Below are positions 1-7,352 of a stretch of DNA of 30,062 nt, one piece after another. A program made the position numbers and the translations under genes. This DNA comes from a virus. Position 1 is the first letter of the stretch; every line of letters starts with the position of its first letter. The notes under the pieces were generated by a model. The model saw only the letters and a list, made by a program, of their open reading frames with translations, had not been told where the DNA came from and did no database searches. The DNA is taken from positions 1 to 30,062 of the IMG/VR virus record IMGVR_UViG_3300008050_000195. One strand, written 5' to 3'.

Positions 1-2354
1 CAGGAGCAGGAGCAGGAGGTGCAGGAGGAGCAACAGGAGCAGGAGCAGGAGGTGCAGGAGGAGCAACAGGAGCAGGAGCAGGAGGTGCAGGAGGAGCAAC
101 AGGAGCAGGAGCAGGAGGTGCAGGAGGAGCAACAGGAACAGGAACAGGAACAATCACAGGAACAGGAGGAACAACAGAACCAGGAACAACAGATCCTATT
201 GGAGGGGGACTCGTTGAACCGACAGGCACAGGAGCACCCACAGGGGGACAACAGGGTGAAGTTCCAAGAGGAGGATCTTCTCAAGGAGGAGGAGGAGGCA
301 GCCCAACACCAATTCCACCAGGAGGACCCATCCGTATGCCACCAGAAACAGGAAGACCAAAGTACCCAATAGGTCCAGGAGGTCTTCCTCGACCACTCTC
401 ATTGGAGAAATACCTTGCCGAAGAGTGGATGCCAGAACCTGCTAGCATGTCTGAGCCTATTACGTCTTTAGTTCTTGCAGATCCAGCTTTCAATCCTTAT
501 GATATGAAATATAATTATGGAATTGAGGCAAATCAGGATATATTAGAGTTAGCAACAACACAGACTCCTAATAGATTAGGATTAGATCCTAATGGAATAT
601 ACGCAACCTCCTTAAGTTTAGTTCTAAAAGATGTGCTATCTTCAAAGGGGGCAAATACTTTTGTACCATTTAATGGGGTTACTATTGGGTCATTTTTATA
701 TCAAACTAATTTAGTTAAAAACTCTCTCAGCCAGCAAACAATAAATAGTTTAGATTTTTTAAAGAATCAAAATCTTACATCGTATAATATAGGTGCTTAT
801 CTATTAGCTGCAATTAAACAGGCAACCTACAAGGGTGTTATTGGTGATTATAATCCGCGCTTGTTTAGTACTCTTGCCGAAGGAGCGGCATCGGTATTTC
901 CAAATGGACTTCCTACGTTTTCTGATCCAATAACAAATAGAAATACTGCTCTTACCCTCATAAGAAATAAGAAAATAAGTTTAAATCCACAAAAATATAC
1001 AGAGTCTGGGGATGCCTCTAGATTTGCACAAAGGCACTATATCGTCCCCACAGATATTCGTCTTCAGGCTTCCGTAGTTCGGAGAGACTCCTCTATATGT
1101 GGTGTAAAGTTTAAAGCTGATAGTGCTATAAGTGTTGTAAAAAGAGATGGCACAGAGGAAGATGTTTTTGAGACGAATGAGTTTTTGCCCGTAGTTCGTA
1201 GAGACTCCTCTATACGCGGTGTAGCTCTTTATTCGGATAGGGATAAAGCATATAAATTTAATTTATCTGAACTATCCGTAATTTTAGGTCTATTAGGAGA
1301 TCGTTCTACTAATCCAGATGCGGTTAGTGAATATAGTGTTGACCTCAATGTAAGTGCTACCTTTGGTACTGAGGTGACTGATGGTGTTTCCATACCTGAT
1401 GCTATGCTGTACTCCTTAGTAGGTAGTAGCATTACCGACCAACCTCCCTCAACCCCTGATGGGCTTCTAAGAACTACTACAGCCAAGTACAAAAGGGTAT
1501 GGAAGGAGGGGGACGACAGTGATGATGATTTTAATTCTACAGTAGCTGCCTTCTCAGGTCCTAGACAAAACTTCTACATACCAGCAGATGATCCTGTTTG
1601 GAATTTTATTTTAGAAGCTAACGCCACGGACTCTGAATTTTATATAGAAGTTACTTATAACGATTTAGATATCCCATTAGATGGAAATGTATACCCTAGA
1701 AGAATACTAACCGACTTCTGTATATTCCCCACAGATAAAACTAATTTTAATATATTCCAAGGGAGATCTATATTGAACTCCTACCCTGAGGGGGAAACAC
1801 TAACTAGGAGTATGTCTTTTATAATGAGCCCATTCTCCGATACTAAAAGTAGGGTTTCTACTAAGCCAGTTAAAGCTACAACTGGATTAAATGCGGCCAG
1901 TGAGCCTGATTTGAATGCTATAAACTTTACCAAAGCATTCTCTGCTGGAGATAAAATAAAGTTATTATCTAAAACAGGAGAAAGCTTCTCATCTAAAAAA
2001 TCTATATTAGGTAAGTTTTTAACTACTCTTTCTGATATAGATACTAATTATGATTTACAAGATGGGAACTTAGGTAAAAGACTTCCTATGGGAGATCTAT
2101 TTTCCTTTATGGATATAACTGATATGCTTGATTTATCTATGGGCCAATTATCTTCGGGTATAATAAATAGCTTATTTTTCGGGCAGTTAAATGGTATCAA
2201 ATTATTCTCTGTAAAGAAGACAGATTCAGAGAAGACCTATATATCTAGTACCCGATTAAAAAGTGGAGGAGCATCCTTGGAGAGCGACCAGAATCAAAAG
2301 ACAGTCCCTAAAATAGGATACTTCCCCCCAGCCTTTAAGGACATACTTTGGTAA
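1..2354 (+). CDS. Large Gly-rich protein, 5' end outside window, probably virion-associated
   Basis: The frame is already open at base 3 and runs to TAA at 2352-2354, so the true start lies upstream; the ATG at 336 is internal. The first ~110 visible residues are low complexity: four copies of an 11-residue Gly/Ala/Thr unit, then Gly-Thr, Gly-Gly and Pro-Gly stretches, which look like a flexible linker. The remaining ~670 residues look globular, rich in Ser, Thr, Asn and Asp, with no membrane segment. They hold a duplicated VVRRDSSI-[CR]-GV motif. I recognise no family. The PAAR tail-tip gene starts 5 bases after the stop, and head genes follow, so a baseplate, hub or other virion role is plausible but inferred only from context. 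Confidence 0.75.
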   Translation, partial: GAGAGGAGGATGAGAGGAGGATGAGAGGAGGATGAGAGGAGGATGTGTGTITGTGGTTEPGTTDPIGGGLVEPTGTGAPTGGQQGEVPRGGSSQGGGGGSPTPIPPGGPIRMPPETGRPKYPIGPGGLPRPLSLEKYLAEEWMPEPASMSEPITSLVLADPAFNPYDMKYNYGIEANQDILELATTQTPNRLGLDPNGIYATSLSLVLKDVLSSKGANTFVPFNGVTIGSFLYQTNLVKNSLSQQTINSLDFLKNQNLTSYNIGAYLLAAIKQATYKGVIGDYNPRLFSTLAEGAASVFPNGLPTFSDPITNRNTALTLIRNKKISLNPQKYTESGDASRFAQRHYIVPTDIRLQASVVRRDSSICGVKFKADSAISVVKRDGTEEDVFETNEFLPVVRRDSSIRGVALYSDRDKAYKFNLSELSVILGLLGDRSTNPDAVSEYSVDLNVSATFGTEVTDGVSIPDAMLYSLVGSSITDQPPSTPDGLLRTTTAKYKRVWKEGDDSDDDFNSTVAAFSGPRQNFYIPADDPVWNFILEANATDSEFYIEVTYNDLDIPLDGNVYPRRILTDFCIFPTDKTNFNIFQGRSILNSYPEGETLTRSMSFIMSPFSDTKSRVSTKPVKATTGLNAASEPDLNAINFTKAFSAGDKIKLLSKTGESFSSKKSILGKFLTTLSDIDTNYDLQDGNLGKRLPMGDLFSFMDITDMLDLSMGQLSSGIINSLFFGQLNGIKLFSVKKTDSEKTYISSTRLKSGGASLESDQNQKTVPKIGYFPPAFKDILW
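3..134 (+). repeat. Four perfect 33-bp tandem repeats coding GAGAGGAGGAT
   Basis: Units at 3-35, 36-68, 69-101 and 102-134 are identical and in frame with the large upstream-truncated gene, each coding GAGAGGAGGAT. The array continues as degenerate GGA-ACA (Gly-Thr) codons to about 170. The array may extend beyond the left edge. Read one frame off it gives a Gln/Glu-rich peptide, which is a shadow. Confidence 0.9.
1074..1223 (+). repeat. Diverged 33-bp direct repeat pair inside the first gene
   Basis: Bases 1074-1106 and 1191-1223 match at 30 of 33 positions and code VVRRDSSICGV and VVRRDSSIRGV. They start 117 bases (39 codons) apart, so both are in frame. A weaker SVVKRDG copy lies between them. 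This suggests duplication of a strand-turn unit within the protein. Confidence 0.8.
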
Positions 2355-2359
2355 ACTAG

Positions 2360-2650
2360 ATGCCAGCAGTTACAAGATATGGCGATGCAGACGTTACTCA
2401 CTGTAGCACCCCCTACAGGAAGGGGAGATCGTCCAATGTTATAGCTAATGGTTTAGGTATATCAAGACAAAGAGATCATAATTCAGTACACTTGCTTCCT
2501 GGAAGCCCATGACCTTCCCACACTGCCCCTATTGCCGTTGGCAGTAAATCAGTTTTTGTAAATGGAAGAGGATGTGGAAGGGTAGGAGACCGTATTGCTG
2601 GGTGTACTAGAGTTGCTACGGGGTCAAAGAATGTTTTTGCGGGAGGATAG
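2360..2650 (+). pseudogene. PAAR-domain tail spike tip protein interrupted by in-frame TGA
   Basis: From ATG 2360 the frame reads MPAVTRYGDADVTHCS and continues through SSNVIANGLGISRQRD to TGA at 2510-2512 (codon 51). The same frame then resumes as PSHTAPIAVGSKSVFVNG, GCGRVGDRIAGC and ends VATGSKNVFAGG with TAG at 2648-2650. Both halves fit the PAAR family: a start like MPAVTRxGD, two copies of S-x-x-V-x-x-N-G followed by R-x-x-D, and an ending with GS-x-NVFAG. The total of 96 codons is a normal PAAR length. PAAR proteins cap the membrane-piercing spike of contractile tails (T4 gp5.4). Nothing is missing except the codon now read as TGA, where Cys or Trp is one base away. No ATG or GTG lies in frame soon after the stop. 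It may be a sequencing error, a recent knock-out or a readthrough product. Confidence 0.8.
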
Positions 2651-2692
2651 CCTGCAAAATAAAAATAAAAATAATATATTTTTATCGAAATG

Positions 2693-2701
2693 TGTAAATA
2701 C
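2693..2701 (+). promoter_or_regulatory. Candidate late promoter TGTAAATAC
   Basis: TGTAAATAC lies 52 bases before the ATG at 2754, in the AT-rich gap after the PAAR gene. The core GTAAATA is one base from the ATAAATA core of the T4 late promoter TATAAATA. It recurs before the scaffold gene and the sheath block. Recognition by the gp55-like factor encoded here is inference. Confidence 0.4.
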
Positions 2702-2753
2702 ACTGTAGGGACATATCTATTGTCCTGTGCTAATTAAATTAAGGAAAAATCTT

Positions 2754-3239
2754 ATGTCAGATCGTATTTTAGTTGAAAACAGTTTTGTAGAATCCCTTAT
2801 TAAAAACGCTGCTTGGGACGCAGCTCGTGTCTCTCTAAAAGAGGGAGCGGTTGTAGAGGAAGTTGCCGTTACTTGTCCTTTGTGTGAGTCCACTATTGCT
2901 GAAGAGATTACAGACAAGCAATTGAAGGCTCATTTAGATCAAATTAGTGAAGCTTTAGATAGTATTGGCGAGGCTAAGAAGGCTAAGTTGAAGGAGAAGG
3001 CTAAGAAGGTTAAGGAGATGGAGGACGAAGAGGAAGAGGAGGAGGAGCTTGAGGAGTTTCGGGGGCGAGTTGTACCACCAGAAGATATGGGATTCCCACC
3101 CGAGAAAGGGGAGGACGAAGACGAAGACGAAGAGGACGAAGACGAAGATGAAGAGGATGTAGATGAGAAGTCCAAAAAGAAAGAGTCTAAAGTTATGAAG
3201 AAGGTAAAAGAACTTAAGGCTTCTGCAAAGGGTAAGTGA
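2754..3239 (+). CDS. Acidic-tailed prohead core candidate protein
   Basis: I start at ATG 2754 because AAGGA lies 8 bases upstream; a GTG at 2727 in the same frame lacks such a site. The 161-residue product begins MSDRILVENSFVESLIK and carries one CPLC motif near residue 42. A Lys/Glu-rich helix follows, then a run of alternating Asp and Glu residues and a Lys-rich end. The strong charge blocks suggest a core or scaffold component, like the small charged prohead core proteins gp67 and gp68 that precede gene 21 in T4. That parallel rests on position and composition, not on a sequence match I can prove. It opens the head operon; the next gene starts 9 bases after its stop. Confidence 0.7.
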   Translation: MSDRILVENSFVESLIKNAAWDAARVSLKEGAVVEEVAVTCPLCESTIAEEITDKQLKAHLDQISEALDSIGEAKKAKLKEKAKKVKEMEDEEEEEEELEEFRGRVVPPEDMGFPPEKGEDEDEDEEDEDEDEEDVDEKSKKKESKVMKKVKELKASAKGK

Positions 3240-3248
3240 AAATAAATT

Positions 3249-3713
3249 ATGGAATTTTCAGTTGGAGATTTTGCAGAAAATTTGTTAGCACAAGACAAGA
3301 TTGAAAAGAGGGCCACTACAATTTCTGCGCCCTCTTTTCAATCTGATACTTCCATATATTCCCCCCGAATTACTGATCAGGTGGACATATCTGATGTTGA
3401 GGTTCCTAACGATTTTGTTCAAAGTATCGTGGAAAATAGGGAGGTAGTGTTAGAAGAGACCCCAGCCCCCCCTGCTCCCGTTGTTGAGTCTAACGATTTC
3501 GCGAATATGATGTTAGAAATTAGAGATCTATTGGTAGAAGTTAAGCAAACCCTTTCTGAAATTAATACGGTGGGTGCGTTTACGCCCAATTTAGCACCTA
3601 AGAAAAAGAAGGCTAAAAAGAAAGTTAAAAAGGCTCCCAAAAAACAAGAAGACGAAGAAGAAGATATTGTAGAGCTTTTAATGAAAAAGCTTAGAAGTAA
3701 GGTGGTTGACTGA
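3249..3713 (+). CDS. Head-operon protein with Lys-rich tail (prohead core candidate)
   Basis: This 154-residue protein begins MEFSVGDFAENLLAQDK. It has a disordered-looking middle with ISDVEVPNDFVQSIVE and a Pro-rich stretch, then a helical segment (residues ~82-105, MMLEIRDLLVEVKQTLSEI). It ends in a Lys-rich block (KKKKAKKKVKKAPKK) followed by acidic residues. There is no good Shine-Dalgarno site before the ATG, so translation is probably coupled to the gene 9 bases upstream. Its TGA stop shares one base with the next ATG. Position just before the basic protein, protease and scaffold genes points to a prohead core role; I do not recognise the family with certainty. Confidence 0.7.
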   Translation: MEFSVGDFAENLLAQDKIEKRATTISAPSFQSDTSIYSPRITDQVDISDVEVPNDFVQSIVENREVVLEETPAPPAPVVESNDFANMMLEIRDLLVEVKQTLSEINTVGAFTPNLAPKKKKAKKKVKKAPKKQEDEEEDIVELLMKKLRSKVVD

Positions 3714-4165
3714 TGACCCTATTTACTATATTAGAAACGAGAACTGAGTCTGGTCAAGGCTCTAAGAAGGGCAGAGAGAAGTATACCGCCCCTAAAGACT
3801 CCCCGAAGAAGAAGGGAGCCGTTAAGGCTAAGAAGTCTAGAGTCCGTATCTACCCAACCATTGCAGACGCATTAAGGTTGGGAAAGGTTGGAGAGATGTT
3901 CAGTACAGAGGGGGCTGATAGGGTTTATGTTATCTCTAAGGCTGATTGGGGATTAAAAAGCAAGGGAAAGATTGCTAAGGGGTTTACTCCTGGATCATCT
4001 ACTCCAGGTGCTGATTTTAAAAGCATGAAGGCTCATTCGGTTAGAACTATGCTGAAGCACGGAACTACTAAATCTGCACGGCTTGAAAAACTATATGGTC
4101 CAGGCGCAAAGAATAAGATTAAAAATTCTGAGAAGGCAGCAGCTAAAGCTAAGAAAGGCAAATAA
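3713..4165 (+). CDS. Highly basic protein, candidate internal head protein
   Basis: The product has 150 residues and is dense in Lys and Arg over most of its length, with few acidic residues, ending EKAAAKAKKGK. It starts MTLFTILETRTESG. T4 internal head proteins carry a short N-terminal capsid targeting peptide that the gp21 protease removes after (Leu/Ile)-X-Glu; ILE followed by TRTESG at residues 6-8 fits that rule. A mature, very basic protein sealed in with the DNA would be DNA-binding. The gene lies immediately before the protease gene, sharing one base on each side (TGATG at 3711, TAATG at 4163). The packaged-protein role is inference from charge, motif and place. Confidence 0.7.
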   Translation: MTLFTILETRTESGQGSKKGREKYTAPKDSPKKKGAVKAKKSRVRIYPTIADALRLGKVGEMFSTEGADRVYVISKADWGLKSKGKIAKGFTPGSSTPGADFKSMKAHSVRTMLKHGTTKSARLEKLYGPGAKNKIKNSEKAAAKAKKGK

Positions 4166-4773
4166 TGTTCATTTCAGATACATTTATTATTGAAAATTTA
4201 CAAATTCTTGAGGAATCTAAAAGCTCAGGAACTATGAAAATTGCAGGTATTTTCCAAAGAGCGGGTACTCCTAATCATAATAATCGAATTTATGAAAAGA
4301 AACTACTTGTCAGAGAAATGAAAAGATTAGGTGAGGCAATTACTGAGCGGAGATTAATGGGGGAGTTAGATCACCCAACTCAAGATGCGGTAAAGCTTCA
4401 CAATGTTTCCCATCTTGTTACCGTGCTGGAAATGCGAGGAAATGAGATGTATGGGGAAGCAGAGATACTTAATACCCCATGCGGACAGGTGGCTCAGGCT
4501 CTAATTAAGGGGGGAGTAAAGCTTGGTATTTCCTCTAGAGGTATGGGATCTTTAAAAGAACGGTCAGACGGCAAATCTATGGTTAATGACGATTTTAAGT
4601 TAGTAACTTTTGATTTGGTAGCTGATCCCTCCACTAAAGGTGCCTTCCCTGGATTAGTTAATGAGGAGAGTAATTCAAAGTTTATTGAGGATACAGTTAG
4701 GGTAACTTATGAAAAAGCCCAATCGGAAAAGATCTTTATTACTATGCTTAAAAATAAACTAAGCAAAAAATAA
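4165..4773 (+). CDS. gp21: Prohead maturation protease, T4 gp21-like
   Basis: This 202-residue protein matches the T4 gp21 serine protease family, which has a herpesvirus-assemblin-like fold and trims scaffold and capsid proteins inside the prohead. The two family landmarks are present: LMGELDHP with His70, and LGISSRG with Ser123/Ser124. VTFDLVADPS follows, as expected. T4 gp21 is of similar size. The N-terminus includes QILEESKSSG, a fit to the Ile/Leu-X-Glu cleavage rule, which would allow self-removal of about 16 residues. Its start shares one base with the preceding stop (TAATG). It sits directly before scaffold and capsid genes, its expected substrates. Confidence 0.93.
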   Translation: MFISDTFIIENLQILEESKSSGTMKIAGIFQRAGTPNHNNRIYEKKLLVREMKRLGEAITERRLMGELDHPTQDAVKLHNVSHLVTVLEMRGNEMYGEAEILNTPCGQVAQALIKGGVKLGISSRGMGSLKERSDGKSMVNDDFKLVTFDLVADPSTKGAFPGLVNEESNSKFIEDTVRVTYEKAQSEKIFITMLKNKLSKK

Positions 4774-4801
4774 AAATTTTTACTACTATATAGATGCTAT
4801 A

Positions 4802-4810
4802 TGTAAATAT
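4802..4810 (+). promoter_or_regulatory. Candidate late promoter TGTAAATAT
   Basis: TGTAAATAT lies 23 bases before the scaffold ATG at 4834, in the 60-base gap after the protease gene. It shares the GTAAATA core with the sites at 2693 and 9522. A TATAAT directly follows at 4811-4816, so either box could be the -10 element. Confidence 0.4.
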
Positions 4811-4833
4811 TATAATGACTGGAGTTTATTTTT

Positions 4834-5475
4834 ATGAAAAAAACTAAAGAAGAACAAACCCTGCCCATCGCTGAATTACTGCCTGAGGGGCTCTCAGAAG
4901 CAGCAATCAATGATGTAGCAGAATTAGTAAATAACATCATCTGCGAACAGGTCGAGGAGAAAACTTTACAGCTTGAAGCTAAAGTAAAGGGATTTCTTAG
5001 AGCGAGAGTAGATGAATTAAAGGACCAAGCCGTTAGAGAGCTGCACGAAGAGGACGAAACCATTAGGAATGCTAGCCTTTTTGAATCAGTTAAAACTTTG
5101 ATGGCTTTGGAATTGAAGAAGGATGATGAGGATAATGTAATTTCTGATCTCGTCCAAGAGCAGCGAGAAGTTGAAGGTGAAGTTGATATCTTGATGGAAG
5201 AACTCAGAAAATCTTTTGAGGAAACCGAAAAGTTAGAGACATCGCTTAAGGCTCTCGGTAAAAAAGTTGGAAAGCTTGAAGAAGATAGGGCTAAACTATT
5301 AGAGGCAGTCTCAATTTTAGAGGAATCTAAGGAAAAGCCATTCAAGTCTTCAGAAAAAGCAGTTATCATCTCAGAAGATGTTGACAATAAGAAAATCACT
5401 AAGTCCAATCCAAGGGCGTTCAATGATTTTTTAACCCCCGAAGTCATGAAGTTCATGCCTTCTGATAAATCTTAA
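4834..5475 (+). CDS. gp22: Prohead scaffold core protein, T4 gp22-like
   Basis: The 213-residue product is almost entirely charged helix with heptad-like spacing, as for the T4 gp22 scaffold that fills the prohead and is degraded by gp21. The region around residues 18-75 (LPEGLSEAAINDVAELVNN, then QLEAKVKGFLRARVDELKD) resembles gp22 of T4-like phages. SILEESKEKP near residue 167 repeats the ILEESK of the protease N-terminus and fits the Ile/Leu-X-Glu cut site. TGGAG lies about 10 bases before the ATG. The gene stands between protease and major capsid genes, as in T4. Confidence 0.88.
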   Translation: MKKTKEEQTLPIAELLPEGLSEAAINDVAELVNNIICEQVEEKTLQLEAKVKGFLRARVDELKDQAVRELHEEDETIRNASLFESVKTLMALELKKDDEDNVISDLVQEQREVEGEVDILMEELRKSFEETEKLETSLKALGKKVGKLEEDRAKLLEAVSILEESKEKPFKSSEKAVIISEDVDNKKITKSNPRAFNDFLTPEVMKFMPSDKS

Positions 5476-5492
5476 GTAAGGAAAATTTACAC

Positions 5493-7037
5493 ATGTTAGA
5501 AGAAAATCCAGAAATTTTAACCAAGTGGGAACCCGTACTTGAGGGGATTAATAATGACTATACCCGTAAGGTCACAGCGCAGCTTCTTGAGAATCAAGCT
5601 AAGTCGATCCTATCTGAAAATGCAGATAGAGTGGACGAGGTTGCTGCGCCAACCACAGTGGGTAAACTTGGTACATTCCAAAAGTTTGCATTCCCCCTCA
5701 TTCGTCGCGTGTATCCGCAACTAATCGCAAACAGCATCGTAGGCGTTCAGCCTATGGGTGGCCCCGTTTCGCAGATATTTTATCTAGGCCATGATCGCCA
5801 TCTGGGCGAGACACCACGCACTGAGACAGTCTATAGCAAGTATCGCCTGACCTATGGCGGTAATACTGCAAGTTCTATCTTCACGGGCAACGGCCACGTT
5901 GCAGGTGGAGCAGGGACAAACTTCAGTGCTATCTTAGGTGACACTTCTGGTGCACCGTCTACCACAATGGGGGGTCAGATTGCTTCTTGGCCCGACAGCC
6001 AGACCATTCTTGGTTACAGCGTTTCTGCTGGTGAGGCTCTTTCAGACGACGAAATTGCTGAAATCAATATGCACATTGAGCAGCAACCCGTTGTTGCTCG
6101 TACACGCAAGATGAGAGCACTTTGGACTCTTGAGGCAGCTCAGGATCTTCGTGCGTATCACAACCTTGATATGGAGGGCGAACTTACTGATCTCCTGTCT
6201 AAGGAACTTACTCTTGAAATTGACCGTGAGTTGATTGAAGATCTTCGTATGCTATCATACGATCCTTCTAATATTGGTGGATGGGACAGAGGATCACTCG
6301 ACAACGGCAACTCCAACGACTTCAAGAACACGGGTACAAAACATATTCCTACTGCTGGAACGGGTGTTGAGAGTTTTATTCCTGGTGAATATCTTTACGA
6401 TTTTGCTAATAAGGATGCTTTTAATCCGTCAGGAACTAACAGCAATGTCTACTTAGTGGACCTATCAAGTTCGTTCCTAGGAACTGCTTTTGCACCACAG
6501 CATGTTGGTCATGTGTATGCTAACCTTCTTGCTGCAATTAACTTTGCATCAAATGATATCTACAAGACCACCTTCCGTGGTCCAGGTACTTGGGTAGTTA
6601 CTTCACCTTTAGTTGCTTCTATGCTTGAATCTGCTGCGAAGCTTGAAGGTGGTATGCAAGCTGCTGATCGTCCAACAAATATGACTGCTAACTCTATTGA
6701 GTACAAGGGTAAGTTTGCTGGTAAGTATGATCTCTATGTAGATCCTATGTACCCAGAAGACGAGATTATGATTGGTTATAAGGGCTCTGGTCCTATGGAT
6801 TCTGGCTTTGTTTATTGCCCGTATATTCCATTGCAGCAGCTCCCAACTATTACTGATCCTCTTACCTTCCAACCAAGGAAGGGTATCTTGACCCGTTACG
6901 GCAAAGCTGCTGTTTCACCAGGGTCAAGATTCTATCGAATCATTAGACTCGTTGGTCTCTCTGCTAACTGGTTATTCCAACCAGGTAATAAGACTACCAA
7001 TTCTGCTGTCGCAGGAGGTAACGTAGTTGGTGCATAA
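5493..7037 (+). CDS. gp23: Major capsid protein, T4 gp23-like
   Basis: The product has 514 residues (T4 gp23 has 521). The start, MLEENPEILTKWEPVLEG, parallels the T4 propeptide (KWKPLLEG), followed by AQLLENQAKSIL. The core begins near FAFPLIRRVYPQLIANSIVG and VQPMGGPVSQIF, matching the T4 RRAIPNLIA...GVQPM region. In T4, gp21 removes the first 65 residues; here LSE ending at residue 42 fits the Leu/Ile-X-Glu rule and is a candidate cut site. Codon choice looks richer in C-ending codons than in neighbouring genes, which often marks very highly expressed proteins. AAGGA lies upstream of the ATG, and a strong terminator follows 22 bases after the stop. Confidence 0.96.
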   Translation: MLEENPEILTKWEPVLEGINNDYTRKVTAQLLENQAKSILSENADRVDEVAAPTTVGKLGTFQKFAFPLIRRVYPQLIANSIVGVQPMGGPVSQIFYLGHDRHLGETPRTETVYSKYRLTYGGNTASSIFTGNGHVAGGAGTNFSAILGDTSGAPSTTMGGQIASWPDSQTILGYSVSAGEALSDDEIAEINMHIEQQPVVARTRKMRALWTLEAAQDLRAYHNLDMEGELTDLLSKELTLEIDRELIEDLRMLSYDPSNIGGWDRGSLDNGNSNDFKNTGTKHIPTAGTGVESFIPGEYLYDFANKDAFNPSGTNSNVYLVDLSSSFLGTAFAPQHVGHVYANLLAAINFASNDIYKTTFRGPGTWVVTSPLVASMLESAAKLEGGMQAADRPTNMTANSIEYKGKFAGKYDLYVDPMYPEDEIMIGYKGSGPMDSGFVYCPYIPLQQLPTITDPLTFQPRKGILTRYGKAAVSPGSRFYRIIRLVGLSANWLFQPGNKTTNSAVAGGNVVGA

Positions 7038-7059
7038 TATCTAACTACTGTTAGAAATT

Positions 7060-7098
7060 AATAAGGGCTTAGATTTAAATATCTAAGCCCTTATTTTT
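7060..7098 (+). terminator. Rho-independent terminator after the capsid gene
   Basis: A perfect 15-bp stem pairs 7060-7074 (AATAAGGGCTTAGAT) with 7081-7095, with a 6-base loop TTAAAT. A run of T residues follows to 7098. It closes the head operon directly after the major capsid gene. Confidence 0.93.
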
Positions 7099-7124
7099 TA
7101 CCTATATAACTTAAAGGGGTTATT

Positions 7125-7352
7125 ATGAAATATAGGTATAATGGAACTTTGTCAACTGTATTATTAGTAGAAGATGCTCTAATTAGTATTAGTAGGGGGG
7201 ATGTTGTAGACATAGATTCTCCTCCATCTTCTGAATTTATATTGGTTGAAACTACAAAGCCAGTTAAAACTACTAAGAAGAAGAAGACAGTATCGAAGAA
7301 AGTAAAGAGGATAACTAATGCCGATAAAACCGAAACTAGCGGCCTACGGTAA
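7125..7352 (+). CDS. Small protein with basic tail, unknown function
   Basis: The 75-residue product has a strand-rich first half (MKYRYNGTLSTVLLVED, then ISISRGDVVDIDSPPSSEF) and a Lys-rich second half (TTKKKKTVSKKVKR). AAGGGG lies 8 bases before the ATG. It is the first gene after the capsid terminator and overlaps the neck gene by 35 bases. The N-terminal half resembles small beta-rich proteins common in tail and neck clusters, but I cannot name a family. The basic tail could contact DNA or an acidic partner, which is speculation. Confidence 0.65.
   Translation: MKYRYNGTLSTVLLVEDALISISRGDVVDIDSPPSSEFILVETTKPVKTTKKKKTVSKKVKRITNADKTETSGLR

Noticed and set aside
3-134. CRISPR-like array (33-base repeats)
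   Set aside because: Repeats are directly adjacent with no spacers, and code a Gly-rich linker in frame.
19-372. Gln/Glu-rich ORF over the 33-base repeats
   Set aside because: It is the +1 reading of the Gly-Ala repeat. The frame from base 3 stays open far longer and joins the large gene, while this one stops in its middle.
1074-1223. Diversity-generating retroelement variable repeats
   Set aside because: Differences are T/G and T/C, not adenine-specific, and no reverse transcriptase gene is present in the window.
2360-2650. Genome-wide reassignment of TGA
   Set aside because: Several genes end in TGA directly followed by the next gene's start (for example 3711-3713), and no other gene carries an internal TGA.
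2939-3316. Ser-rich antisense ORF
   Set aside because: It is the reverse of GAA/GAC/GAG codons in the acidic tail; no ribosome site, low complexity.
4797-5456. 219-residue antisense ORF opposite the scaffold gene
   Set aside because: Ser/Leu-rich mirror of a charged coiled coil; the + strand gene fits gp22 and has a ribosome site.
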